DNA from: Streptomyces gilvus
GTDB lineage: Bacteria > Actinomycetota > Actinomycetes > Streptomycetales > Streptomycetaceae
DNA length: 64,000 nt
Direction of reading: 5' to 3'
NCBI RefSeq assembly: GCF_022513565.1
Contig: NZ_JAKWBE010000018.1
Location: forward strand, 1-64,000
A program made the translations under genes and the position numbers. Positions 31,847 to 39,761 of the stretch are shown here, piece by piece. Within the stretch, counting starts at the first letter, position 1, and each line of letters opens with the position of its first letter. The notes beneath the pieces are model-generated. The model did no database searches, was not told where the DNA came from, and saw only the letters and a list, made by a program, of their open reading frames with translations.

Positions 31847-34408
31847 CTATTCGGCGGCTATCGCGTGCAGCACGTCCAGACGTGCCGCACGCCGGGCCGG
31901 GCGGAGGCCCGCGAGGGCGCCCGCGGCGATGCCCACCAGGGCCACGACGAGCAGCTGCGCGGGCGGGATCGCGAAGGCGAAGCTGCTGTCGCTCGCGCCG
32001 TCCGAGGCCTTGACCAGGACCCAGCCGAGGAAGGCGCCCAGGCCGAGCCCGCCGGCGGTGCCGAAGGCGGCGACCAAAACCGACTCCCAGCGGACCATGG
32101 CCCGCAGTTGCGCGCGGGTCTGCCCCACCGCCCGCAACAGGCCCAGTTCGCGCGTGCGTTCGTGGATCGCCAGGGTCAGCGTGTTGGCGATGCCGAGCAG
32201 GGCGATGAGGACCGCGAGGGCGAGCAGCGCGTAGACGAGGGTCAGCATCATGTCGATGCCGCCGGCCGAGGACTGCGCGTACTCGTGGCGGGTCTGGACG
32301 CTGGGATTGCCGTACCGCGCGGCGACTTGCTTCACCGCCGCCTTGCCCGCGTCCACGCTCACCCCCTTCTTGAACGTGACGGCGACCAGGGTGTCGGAGT
32401 CCTGGGTGCGGTGCGGGGCCCAGGCCGCCCGGGTGATGACGTAGTCACCGGCGAGTTCGGACCGGCCGTACAGGGCGCGGACGGTGAAGGTCTCCTTCTT
32501 GCCGTCGGTGAAGGTGAGTTGGGCCTTGTCGCCGGTGGTGAGGTGCTGTTGGGCCGCCTCCTTGCGGGCGATGGCGATGCCGTCGGTGTCCAGGTCGCGC
32601 AGGGAGCCCTGGACGGTGCCGAGGTCGAAGGTGCGTTGGAGGGCGACGGGGTCGGTGACCGTCAGGGCCCGTCCCGCGCCGTCCACTTTCGCCACTCCGC
32701 GGCCGAGGCCCACGGCCGTGTCGACCTGCGGCAGCCGCTGGATCGCTCCGGCCAGGCGGGGGCTCAGTCCACTGCCGCCCGCACCGAAGGACGGGGTGCT
32801 GACCGCCACATCGCCGGCGAAGGAGCGCGAGACGGTCTGGTCCATCGTGGCCTTGAGCGAGGCGCCGAAGACCGTGAACAGGGACACGACCGCCACGCCG
32901 ATCATCAGCGCACTGGCCGTGGCGGCCGTCCGCCGGGGGCTGCGCAGCGCGTTGCGGCGGGCCAGAGCGCCGGTGACGCCCCGGAGCCTGCCCAGCGGCG
33001 CGCCGAGGACGCGCAGGGCGGTGGTGGCGGCGACCGGGCCCAGGACCACGAACGCGAGCAGGGCGAGTACGGCACCGAGTCCCGCCGTCCACACGGACGG
33101 TGAGACCAGCACTCCGCTGAGCGTCGCCGCGACCGCCAGGGCGGCCAGGCCCAGACCGGTGACCGCGCGGGTGCGGGAGGCGCCGGAGGTGTCGACGGCC
33201 GTCTCGCGCAGGGCGGCCAGTGGGGCGGTGCGGCCGGCGCGTACGGCGGGCAGGAGCGCCGAGCCGAGGCAGACCACGACGCCGACCGCGAGCGGCAGGG
33301 CCATGGACAGCGCGCTGATCACCAAGGCGCCGTCGGGGAAGGGGAATCCGATGGCCGGGAAGAGGGCCTGCAGGCCGGCGGCGATGCCGATGCCGCCCGC
33401 GAGGCCCGCCGCCGACGCGGCCACGGCGACGGCGGTGGCCTCGACCAGGGTGGTCGCGGTGACCTGGCGGCGTGAGGCGCCGAGGGCCCGCAACAGGGCG
33501 TTCTCGCGGGTGCGTTGGGCGACGACGATCGCGAAGGTGTTGTGGATGGAGAAGGTCGCGACCAGCAGGGCGACCCCGGAGAAGACGAGGAGGAAGGTGG
33601 TGAAGATCGTCAGGAACTGGCTGGAGATCATGTCGGTGTTCTCCTGGGCCGACTCCTGACCGGTGATCGCCTCGACGCCCTTGGGCAGGAGGGGAGTGAG
33701 GCGGTCGACGAGCTGCTTCTGCCCGATGCCGGGTTCGGCCCGCACCTCGATGCTCGCCGCCTGTCCGGGCCTGGCCGTGAGGTACTTCTCGGCGTCGGCG
33801 CGGGTCGTGCCGGTGAAGGTCACCTGGGCCATGCCGTCCTCGCCGCCGAAGGTCGCGAGGCCCACGATGGTCACCTTGACCGGGTCCGGGGTGCGCAGTG
33901 TCGTGGTGTCGCCGATCCTCAGGTCGCCCTTCTTCGCGGCGCCCCGGTTGACGACGACCTCGCCCGTCCGCCGTGGGATGCGGCCCTGGGCGAGCCGGTA
34001 CGGGTTCAGCTTCGGGTCGGTGATCCAGTTCCCGGCGAGTGTGGGCGGGCCCTGGCCGCCGATGGCCTTGCCGTTCCTGCCGACGAGCTGGCCGACGCCC
34101 TCGATGTCGGGCTCGGCCGCCGCGACGCCCGGCACCTTGGCGAGGGTGCCGGCCAGGGAGGTGGGAACCGGCTGCCGTACGCCCTGGCTCTCGCCGGGCG
34201 TGGTGATGGTGTCCGTGCTGCGGACGACGGCGTCCGTGCCGCTGGCCGCTTCGCCGAACATGGTGCCGAAGCCGGCGCGGAGCGTGTCCCCCATGACGAG
34301 GGTGCCGCCCAGGAAGGCCACGCCCAGGAAGACGGCGAGGAACGTGCCGGCGAAGCGGCGCTTGTGGGCGCGCAGCGAGGTGACGCTCAGACGGACGGCG
34401 GCGTTCAT
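31847..34408 (-). CDS. ABC transporter permease with two FtsX domains
   Basis: An 853-residue membrane protein. The N-terminal helix (AGTFLAVFLGVAFLGGTLVMG) is followed by an extracytoplasmic MacB-PCD-like domain, three helices of a first FtsX domain (FLTIFTTFLLVFSGVALLVATFSIHN), a central helix pair, a second extracytoplasmic domain and a second FtsX domain ending near the C-terminus (GGIDMMLTLVYALLALAVLIALLGIANTL). ATG 34408 overlaps the ATPase stop by 4 bp (ATGA), showing translational coupling. Such permeases act in lipid, peptide or antibiotic export or mechanotransmission. Cargo unknown. Confidence 0.9.
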   Translation of the reverse strand: MNAAVRLSVTSLRAHKRRFAGTFLAVFLGVAFLGGTLVMGDTLRAGFGTMFGEAASGTDAVVRSTDTITTPGESQGVRQPVPTSLAGTLAKVPGVAAAEPDIEGVGQLVGRNGKAIGGQGPPTLAGNWITDPKLNPYRLAQGRIPRRTGEVVVNRGAAKKGDLRIGDTTTLRTPDPVKVTIVGLATFGGEDGMAQVTFTGTTRADAEKYLTARPGQAASIEVRAEPGIGQKQLVDRLTPLLPKGVEAITGQESAQENTDMISSQFLTIFTTFLLVFSGVALLVATFSIHNTFAIVVAQRTRENALLRALGASRRQVTATTLVEATAVAVAASAAGLAGGIGIAAGLQALFPAIGFPFPDGALVISALSMALPLAVGVVVCLGSALLPAVRAGRTAPLAALRETAVDTSGASRTRAVTGLGLAALAVAATLSGVLVSPSVWTAGLGAVLALLAFVVLGPVAATTALRVLGAPLGRLRGVTGALARRNALRSPRRTAATASALMIGVAVVSLFTVFGASLKATMDQTVSRSFAGDVAVSTPSFGAGGSGLSPRLAGAIQRLPQVDTAVGLGRGVAKVDGAGRALTVTDPVALQRTFDLGTVQGSLRDLDTDGIAIARKEAAQQHLTTGDKAQLTFTDGKKETFTVRALYGRSELAGDYVITRAAWAPHRTQDSDTLVAVTFKKGVSVDAGKAAVKQVAARYGNPSVQTRHEYAQSSAGGIDMMLTLVYALLALAVLIALLGIANTLTLAIHERTRELGLLRAVGQTRAQLRAMVRWESVLVAAFGTAGGLGLGAFLGWVLVKASDGASDSSFAFAIPPAQLLVVALVGIAAGALAGLRPARRAARLDVLHAIAAE

Positions 34409-35154
34409 GACGGCACCTCGAAGGCTTTCATCCGGTCCAGGACCCTGTCGGCACTCGGGGCTTCCATACGGTCGACGAGGCGTCCGTCGGCGAGGAAGAC
34501 GACCTCGTCGGCGTGCGCGGCGGCCACCGGGTCGTGGGTGACCATGACCACCGTGCGGGCGGTCTCGCGCGCGGTGCGGCCGAGCAGGCCGAGGACCTCC
34601 CCACCCGCCCGGGAGTCGAGGTTGCCGGTCGGCTCGTCGGCGAAGACGACGTCCGGACGGCCCGCGAACGCCCGTGCCACGGCGACGCGTTGCTGCTGGC
34701 CGCCGGAGAGTTCGGCGGGCCGGTGGTGCAGGCGGTCGCGCAGGCCGACGACGTCGATCAGCGCGTCGATCCACTCCGGGTCGCCCCTGCCGCCCGCGAG
34801 GTCCAGGGGCAGGGTGATGTTCTCGGCGACGGTCAGCGTGGGCACCAGGTTGAACGCCTGGAAGACGAAGCCGACGCGGTCGCGGCGCAGCAGGGTGAGC
34901 CGGCGGTCGTCCAGGGTGCCGAGGTCGGTGTCGCCGATGTGGGCGGTGCCGGAGGTGAGCGTGTCGAGGCCGGCCGCACAGTGCATCAGCGTGGACTTCC
35001 CGGACCCCGAGGGGCCCATGATCGCGGTGAAACGGCCGGCCGGGAAGTCGACGCTCACCCCGTCCAGGGCCCTGACCTCGGTGTCGCCGCGGCCGTACAC
35101 CTTCACGGCGTCGACGACGCGGGCGGCCGTGCGCACGGTGGTCGCGGTCGTCAT
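34405..35154 (-). CDS. ABC transporter ATP-binding protein (MacB/LolD-type)
   Basis: A 249-residue nucleotide-binding subunit that powers the FtsX permease encoded next. Walker A GPSGSGKST (47-55), Q-loop VFQAFNLVP, signature LSGGQQQRV, Walker B VVFADEPTGNLD and H-loop MVTHDPVAAAHADEVVFL are all intact. Residues at FQAFNLVPTLTVAENI and the SRAGGEVLGLL helix fit the LolD/MacB branch. ATG 35154 overlaps the SHOCT gene stop by 4 bp, and its own stop overlaps the permease start, so the three genes form one coupled operon. Confidence 0.95.
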   Translation of the reverse strand: MTTATTVRTAARVVDAVKVYGRGDTEVRALDGVSVDFPAGRFTAIMGPSGSGKSTLMHCAAGLDTLTSGTAHIGDTDLGTLDDRRLTLLRRDRVGFVFQAFNLVPTLTVAENITLPLDLAGGRGDPEWIDALIDVVGLRDRLHHRPAELSGGQQQRVAVARAFAGRPDVVFADEPTGNLDSRAGGEVLGLLGRTARETARTVVMVTHDPVAAAHADEVVFLADGRLVDRMEAPSADRVLDRMKAFEVPS

Positions 35155-35432
35155 GCGGCACCGCCCTTGCGGCCGAACTGCTCGTCCAGGACGGACAGCC
35201 GGCGCCAGTACTCGTCCTCGTCGATCTCACCGGAGGCGAAGCGCCGGCCGAGTACGGCGAGGGGCGAGTCGCCGGTGGGCCGGTCGTCCACCGGGTGCCA
35301 GGGTCCGCGGCGGCCGCGCCGGACCGTGCGGCGCAGGAAGGTGGCGACGCCGATGACGACGGCCGCCCAGATCAGCGGGAAGAAGAGGATCCAGGGGCCG
35401 GGGCCGCCGTGCCAGTCAGCGAGGGTCTGCAT
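35151..35432 (-). CDS. Small membrane protein with SHOCT domain
   Basis: A 93-residue protein: one membrane helix (WILFFPLIWAAVVIGVATFL, about 14-33), a basic stretch, and a C-terminal SHOCT motif (LAVLGRRFASGEIDEDEYWRRLSVLDEQF), a short oligomerisation unit. ATG 35432 opens the operon and its stop overlaps the ATPase start by 4 bp (ATGA), so it is part of the transporter system, perhaps an accessory or regulatory subunit. It is divergent from the TetR gene whose operator lies between them, suggesting TetR may control this operon as well. Confidence 0.9.
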   Translation of the reverse strand: MQTLADWHGGPGPWILFFPLIWAAVVIGVATFLRRTVRRGRRGPWHPVDDRPTGDSPLAVLGRRFASGEIDEDEYWRRLSVLDEQFGRKGGAA

Positions 35433-35580
35433 CTCGGGTCATCTCCTCAAGAGGGTCCTGCGGTGATGCCTCGAGACTCGCGCCGGGAGGGGGTCCGGGT
35501 CGTCGTACGGCCAGCGGCAGTGCGCCTACCTCCCGGGGAGTACGAGCGCCTTGCCGCGCTGCTTCCTCCCCACCCTCGAC

Positions 35581-35606
35581 CACTGTAACTACTAGTATGT
35601 ACAGTG
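35581..35606. promoter_or_regulatory. 26-bp palindromic TetR operator candidate
   Basis: Arms CACTGTA (35581-35587) and TACAGTG (35600-35606) flank TACTAGTA (35590-35597); all share the same centre, so 22 of 26 positions are symmetric. It lies between the divergent SHOCT/ABC operon and the TetR gene, 5 bp before the ATG at 35612. A TetR dimer bound here would block its own promoter and perhaps the opposite one. Confidence 0.75.
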
Positions 35607-35611
35607 ATCCC

Positions 35612-36172
35612 ATGAGCACTGCGGACCGACTCGTCGAATCCACGCGTGAGCTGCTGTGGGAGCGCGGCTACGTGGGCACCAGCCCGAAGGCGATCCTGGA
35701 GCGGGCGGGCGCCGGACAGGGCAGCATGTACCACCACTTCAAGGGCAAGCCGGATCTCGCGCTCGCGGCGATCCGGCGGACGGCCGAGGAGATGCGGGCC
35801 ACCGCCGAGGGAGTACTCGGCGGGCCGGGGACGCCGTACGAGCGCATCGAGGCGTATCTGCTGCGCGAGCGCGACGTGCTGCGCGGCTGCCCGGTCGGCC
35901 GACTGACCATGGACCCGGACGTCGTCGCGAGCGACGAACTGCGCGCCCCGGTCGACGAGACGCTCGACGCCATCCGCGAGCTGATCGCCGGGATCGTCGA
36001 GGAGGGCAAGGAACAGGGCCAGTTCGGGCCCGCGCTGGACGGCGAGGAGATCGCCGCGACGGTTCTGGCGACCGTGCAGGGCGGTTACGTCCTGGCCCGC
36101 GCCTCCGGCTCCCCCGCCGCCTTCGACGCCGGCGTCCGCGGACTGCTCTCCCTGCTCGCACCCCCGGCCTGA
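35612..36172 (+). CDS. TetR/AcrR-family transcriptional regulator
   Basis: A 186-residue repressor. The HTH is STADRLVESTRELLWERGYVGTSPKAILERAGAGQGSMYHHFKGKPDLALAAIRRT (residues 2-56), and the rest is the ligand-binding, dimer-forming domain of the TetR_C_16/LmrA type. ATG 35612 is chosen; an ATG at 35597 lies inside the palindrome and lacks a ribosome site. No ribosome site precedes 35612 either, so the message may be leaderless. It is followed at 11 bp by DUF4865, a common pair, and is divergent from the SHOCT/ABC operon. Confidence 0.92.
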   Translation: MSTADRLVESTRELLWERGYVGTSPKAILERAGAGQGSMYHHFKGKPDLALAAIRRTAEEMRATAEGVLGGPGTPYERIEAYLLRERDVLRGCPVGRLTMDPDVVASDELRAPVDETLDAIRELIAGIVEEGKEQGQFGPALDGEEIAATVLATVQGGYVLARASGSPAAFDAGVRGLLSLLAPPA

Positions 36173-36183
36173 GGAGGCACCGG

Positions 36184-36768
36184 ATGCACGCCATGCAGTA
36201 CGAGCTGACCCTGCCAGCCGACTACGACACGGGCATCATCCGTGCCCGTGTCGCGCGGATCGGGCATCTGCTGGACGACTGGGAGGGGCTGGGTCTCAAG
36301 GCGTATCTCCTGCGCGAGCGCGGGCAGTTCGGGTCACCGGTCAACCAGTACGCGCCCTTCTACCTCTGGAACACGATGGAGGGCATGAACACCTTCCTCT
36401 GGGGCGGCGCCTTCCAGGGCCTCAGCAACGACTTCGGGCGGCCGTCGGTGCGGCAGTGGTCGGGAGTGGCGTACGAGGAGGGGAGGGCCGCCGGTTCACC
36501 CGCCCGGTTCGCGGTGCGCGGGGACGGACTCGTGCCGGAGGGAGTGGAGTTGGCCGAGGTCATGGGCGACGCGGCGCGGGAGACCGAGCGGCTGGCCGGG
36601 GAGGAGGGGGCGGTGCTGGCGGCTGCCGCCGTGGACACGAGCCGTTGGGAGTTCGTCCACTTCTCCCTCTGGGAGCACGACGCGCCCAAGGCCGAGGGCG
36701 ATGTGTTCCAGGTGCTGCACACGTCGGCACCGGGTCGGGAGCGGTTGGCCCGAGGGCGGCAGTGGTGA
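36184..36768 (+). CDS. DUF4865-family protein
   Basis: A 194-residue protein of the DUF4865 family, seen from MQYELTLPADYDTGIIRARVARIGHLLDDWEGLGLKAYLLRERG and the NQYAPFYLWNTMEGMNTFLWGGAFQGLSNDFGRPSVRQW core. The family is a dimeric alpha/beta-barrel-like fold often encoded beside TetR regulators; its function is not known, though an oxygenase or cyclase-like role has been guessed. GAGGAGG at 36171-36177 precedes ATG 36184 and overlaps the TetR stop, so the two are cotranscribed and the TetR operator controls it. Confidence 0.9.
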   Translation: MHAMQYELTLPADYDTGIIRARVARIGHLLDDWEGLGLKAYLLRERGQFGSPVNQYAPFYLWNTMEGMNTFLWGGAFQGLSNDFGRPSVRQWSGVAYEEGRAAGSPARFAVRGDGLVPEGVELAEVMGDAARETERLAGEEGAVLAAAAVDTSRWEFVHFSLWEHDAPKAEGDVFQVLHTSAPGRERLARGRQW

Positions 36769-36813
36769 GTGCGGTCCGCACGGTGAGTGGCGCCGGCCCT
36801 CCGGGGACCGGCC

Positions 36814-37341
36814 TCAGCGGCAGAGTGCGTCGAGGTCGTCGGAGAAGGTCGCGAACTCCGCCTGGGCCTCGGCGATGATCTCATCCGGCGGGCGGTGCGC
36901 GGACGTGGCGTGCCGTTCGGCGAGTTTCGTCAGCTCCGCGTTCGGTCGGGCGTCGCGTCGGCCGAACTCGACGACCTCCAGCGGTCCGAGGCCGTCGGCC
37001 AGCAGCCACAGGAAGTCGGAGAGGCTGCCGGCGACCACGCCCCGCTCCCCCTCCGAACCGAGGAACACCACGGGCTGTTCGGGGAGCGGTCGCCCGGGTC
37101 GCACGCACCAGAGGGCGGCCAGACCGCCGGTGCCGTCCTGCCCGAAGACCCGGTAGGCGTCACCGTCGACGTCCCGGTTGCCGGTCCAGTTGCGCAGCCA
37201 GTCGGTGGTCTCCTCGGCGGAGTCGAAGGCGTCGTACGGCTCGAAGTCGACGCCCTCGCCGTCGTCGTAGTCGAACTCCACCTGCGCCACGGCGACCAGA
37301 GCGGGCGGAAAGCGGCGGTCGTCGCCGGTTGTCTCGATCAT
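36814..37341 (-). CDS. SMI1/KNR4 (SUKH)-like protein
   Basis: A 175-residue acidic protein. The middle ([55 protein letters not shown]) fits the SUKH superfamily pattern, in which a strand pair with VVFLGSEG and a helix SLSDFLWLLA are conserved. SUKH proteins are often immunity proteins against toxin nucleases, but solitary copies such as this, with no adjacent toxin, are widespread in Streptomyces and of unknown role. ATG 37341 starts it. It is convergent with DUF4865. Confidence 0.78.
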   Translation of the reverse strand: MIETTGDDRRFPPALVAVAQVEFDYDDGEGVDFEPYDAFDSAEETTDWLRNWTGNRDVDGDAYRVFGQDGTGGLAALWCVRPGRPLPEQPVVFLGSEGERGVVAGSLSDFLWLLADGLGPLEVVEFGRRDARPNAELTKLAERHATSAHRPPDEIIAEAQAEFATFSDDLDALCR

Positions 37342-37375
37342 GCGCGCAGGTTAGCCGCCGCCACTGACACTCGGT

Positions 37376-37873
37376 CTAGGCCACGGAGATGTCCACCGAG
37401 GGGCGCAGTTTCGCCGCCGACGCCAGGGCCTTGTGGACGGGGTGGGTGTCGAAGGCGTCCAACAGTGCCGCGTCGGCGGGGTTTTCGGCTGCCGGGTAGG
37501 CGATCTGCTCGTAGGCGGACTGGAATCGGGGACCCCAGCGGCGGGTGCCGAGGCGGGCGGTGCGGGAGCAGTTGTCGACCATGTGGGCGACGTTGCGGGC
37601 GTGCATGTACGGGAGCAGGGAGTCGACGGCCTCGATGACGGACTCGTTGACGATCTCCGACCAGGGGTGGCCGCGCTCGGCGAACTCGTCGATCTGGGCG
37701 GTCATCGTGGCGACGAACACGCCTGCGGTGAACGGGTCGACGGGCAGGTCGCGCTCGGCGCGCCGGGCGTGTACGCGCTCGCTGACCGACCACATCGGCG
37801 AGCCCCCGATCTCGCTCATCGGGCGGCTGCCCAGCCGCCGTTCGGCGAGGATCACGCTGCGCAGTTCGTGGCC
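37376..37873 (-). pseudogene. C-terminal remnant of a plant-like (class II) ketol-acid reductoisomerase
   Basis: About 165 residues match the C-terminal end of long-form ketol-acid reductoisomerase (IlvC of plants and E. coli): LRSVILAERR, MWSVSERVHARR, PFTAGVFVATMTAQIDEFAERG, SEIVNESVIEAVDSL, PYMHARNVAHMVDNCSRTARLG, and a final ASAAKLRPSVDISVA. The two Glu of the SEIVNE region and the Ser of DNCS that bind substrate and metal are kept, but the Rossmann domain and the Asp/Glu pair of the first metal site are absent. Homology begins abruptly 25 bp after the RpiB-like stop. It cannot be a working reductoisomerase. An internal ATG at 37819 could still make a short protein. Confidence 0.75.
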
Positions 37874-37898
37874 GCGCTGTGGAGTGTGGGGCGGTGAG

Positions 37899-38354
37899 TC
37901 AGGGGGTGGTTCTGCCGGCGTCGAGACGCTCGACGCGCTCCACGTTCTGCCGGTCCTCGGTGTCCGCGCCGGCCTCACCGGCGAACCAGGCGTCGAGGAT
38001 CTCCTTCAGCAGCGGCTCCGACGTCAGCCGCAGGCTGAGGGCGAGCACGTTGGCGTCGTTCCAGCGGCGGGCGCCGTCCGCGGTGTAGGCGTCGGTGCAC
38101 AGGGCGGCCCGTACGCCCGGGACCTTGTTCGCGGCGATGGAGGCGCCGGTGCCGGTCCAGCAGCACACCACCGCCTGGTCCGAGGCGCCGGAGGCGACGT
38201 CCCGGGCGGCCGCCGCCGAGCAGGCGGCCCATTGGGGGTCGTCGCCGGGGCTGAGCGCGCCGTGTGTCACGACCTCGTGGCCCCGCTCGGTCAGCTGCGC
38301 GACGAGCGAGCGCGCCACGGGTTCGTCCATGTCGGAGGAGACGGAGATCCGCAT
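37899..38354 (-). CDS. RpiB/LacA/LacB-family sugar-phosphate isomerase
   Basis: A 151-residue aldose-ketose isomerase related to ribose-5-phosphate isomerase B. The catalytic cysteine is kept in CWTGTGASIAANKVPGVRAA (Cys65), and SSDMDE carries the conserved Asp. The Trp after Cys65 replaces the usual Gly. It acts on ribose 5-phosphate or on tetrose/hexose phosphates, as in erythritol or lactose pathways. ATG 38354 starts it, 20 bp after the ROK regulator stop, so they are cotranscribed. The downstream neighbour is the broken reductoisomerase. Confidence 0.85.
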   Translation of the reverse strand: MRISVSSDMDEPVARSLVAQLTERGHEVVTHGALSPGDDPQWAACSAAAARDVASGASDQAVVCCWTGTGASIAANKVPGVRAALCTDAYTADGARRWNDANVLALSLRLTSEPLLKEILDAWFAGEAGADTEDRQNVERVERLDAGRTTP

Positions 38355-38374
38355 GCCCCGAGCGTACGTCGCGC

Positions 38375-39616
38375 TCAGGCTCCGAGCGCGGCCAGGGGAT
38401 CGTCCAGCACCGGCTGCCACGCCAACTCCGCCGCGCCGACCAGGCTGTTGTGGTCCAGGGTGCAGGGCAGGATCGGGACGCTGCCGCTCTGCCCCCACAG
38501 GCTGCGGTCGGCCACGACGGCGCGCAGCCGGTCCGGGTCGGCGTCGAGGAGGGTGCGGTGCAGGCCGCCGAGGATGATGCGGTCGGGGTTGAGGATGTTG
38601 ACCAGGCCGGCGAGGCCCAGGCCGAGGCGGTCGATGAGGGTCTCGGCGGCCGTACGGACGGTCGGGTCGGCGTAGTGGTCGCGGACCAGGTCGTCGGCCT
38701 GTTTGAGCAGGGAGTCCGCCGGGCCCGGAGCACGCCCGGCGGCCGTCAGCAGGGCCAGCGGGTCGGCCTCGACGTCCAGACAGCCGCGGCTGCCGCAGTG
38801 GCAGGGGCGGCCCGCGGGGTTGACGGTGAGATGGCCGACCTCCAGCGCCAGACCCGAACTGCCCGTGTGCAGACGGCCGTCGAGGACCAGCGCGCCGCCC
38901 ACGCCCCGGTGTCCGGTGGCCACGCACAGCAGGTCACGGGCGCCGCGGCCGGCGCCGTGCCGGTGCTCGGCGAGGGCGGCGAGGTTGACGTCGTTGGCCG
39001 CGAAGGCCGGTCCGGTGATCCCGGCCGCGCGCACCCGCTCCGCGAAGATCCGCCGGACGGGGGCGCCGACGGGCCAGGCCAGGTGGAGGGGGTTGAGGGC
39101 GAGACCGTCGGGTTCGGCGACGGCGGACGGTACGGCGAGACCGGCGCCGACACAGCGCCGTCCCGTCTCCCGCAGCAGCTCCGCGCCCGCCTCGACGACC
39201 GAGCCGAGCACCTTGGCCGGGTCGGCGTCGACGGTCTCGCAGCCGGGCGCGGTGGCGACGATCCGTCCGCCGAGGCCCACCAGCGCCGCCCGGAACCCGT
39301 CGGCGTGCACCTGGGCGGCGAGCACGACCGGCCCCTCGTCGGCGACCGCCAGCCGGTGCGAGGGCCTGCCCTGCGATCCGGCCGCCGCGCCGGGCCGGGC
39401 GTCGACCCTGATCAGCCCGAGCGCCTCCAGCTCGGCGGCGACCGCACCGGCCGTCGCCCGGGTCACCCCGAGCTCGGCGGTGAGCACGGCCCGGGTCGGC
39501 GCACGCCCGGTGTGCACGAGCTCCAACGCGGGCCCGAGCGCGCCGCGCCCCCGGTCCAGCCGCGTCCTCGAGGTGGTCCCTTCCCCCGCCGGCCGGGGGT
39601 CCGCCTTGCCGCTCAT
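38375..39616 (-). CDS. ROK-family transcriptional regulator
   Basis: A 413-residue repressor of the NagC/XylR (ROK) type. The N-terminal winged helix covers GRAPTRAVLTAELGVTRATAGAVAAELEALGLIRV; the ROK sugar-binding domain includes the zinc-binding CHCGSRGCLD motif and the EVGH signature, and NILNPDRIILGG near the end. The start is ATG 39616, with GGAGA upstream; a GTG at 39655 is possible. It heads an operon with the RpiB-like isomerase, which suggests sensing of a sugar or sugar phosphate. Confidence 0.92.
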   Translation of the reverse strand: MSGKADPRPAGEGTTSRTRLDRGRGALGPALELVHTGRAPTRAVLTAELGVTRATAGAVAAELEALGLIRVDARPGAAAGSQGRPSHRLAVADEGPVVLAAQVHADGFRAALVGLGGRIVATAPGCETVDADPAKVLGSVVEAGAELLRETGRRCVGAGLAVPSAVAEPDGLALNPLHLAWPVGAPVRRIFAERVRAAGITGPAFAANDVNLAALAEHRHGAGRGARDLLCVATGHRGVGGALVLDGRLHTGSSGLALEVGHLTVNPAGRPCHCGSRGCLDVEADPLALLTAAGRAPGPADSLLKQADDLVRDHYADPTVRTAAETLIDRLGLGLAGLVNILNPDRIILGGLHRTLLDADPDRLRAVVADRSLWGQSGSVPILPCTLDHNSLVGAAELAWQPVLDDPLAALGA

Positions 39617-39761
39617 GAGGGCGAGTCTCCCATGATCCGCAGACGCCGGGGCCACAGGCGACCGAGCCTGCCGTACACGATCCCGGTGCGGGTCCGGGAC
39701 AGCCGCCCGCCCGTCTTCCCCGAGCAGCCCTGAGCTGCGGCTCCGCTAGCCTGGTCGCACG

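Noticed and set aside
36769-36781. GTGCGG-T-CCGCAC palindrome after DUF4865
   Set aside because: Only 6-bp arms with a one-base loop in G+C-rich DNA; it could help terminate the convergent genes, but the evidence is too weak for a feature.
36814-37341. SUKH-like gene as an immunity gene of a polymorphic toxin system
   Set aside because: No toxin, Rhs, WXG or secretion gene is adjacent, so an immunity role is not supported here.
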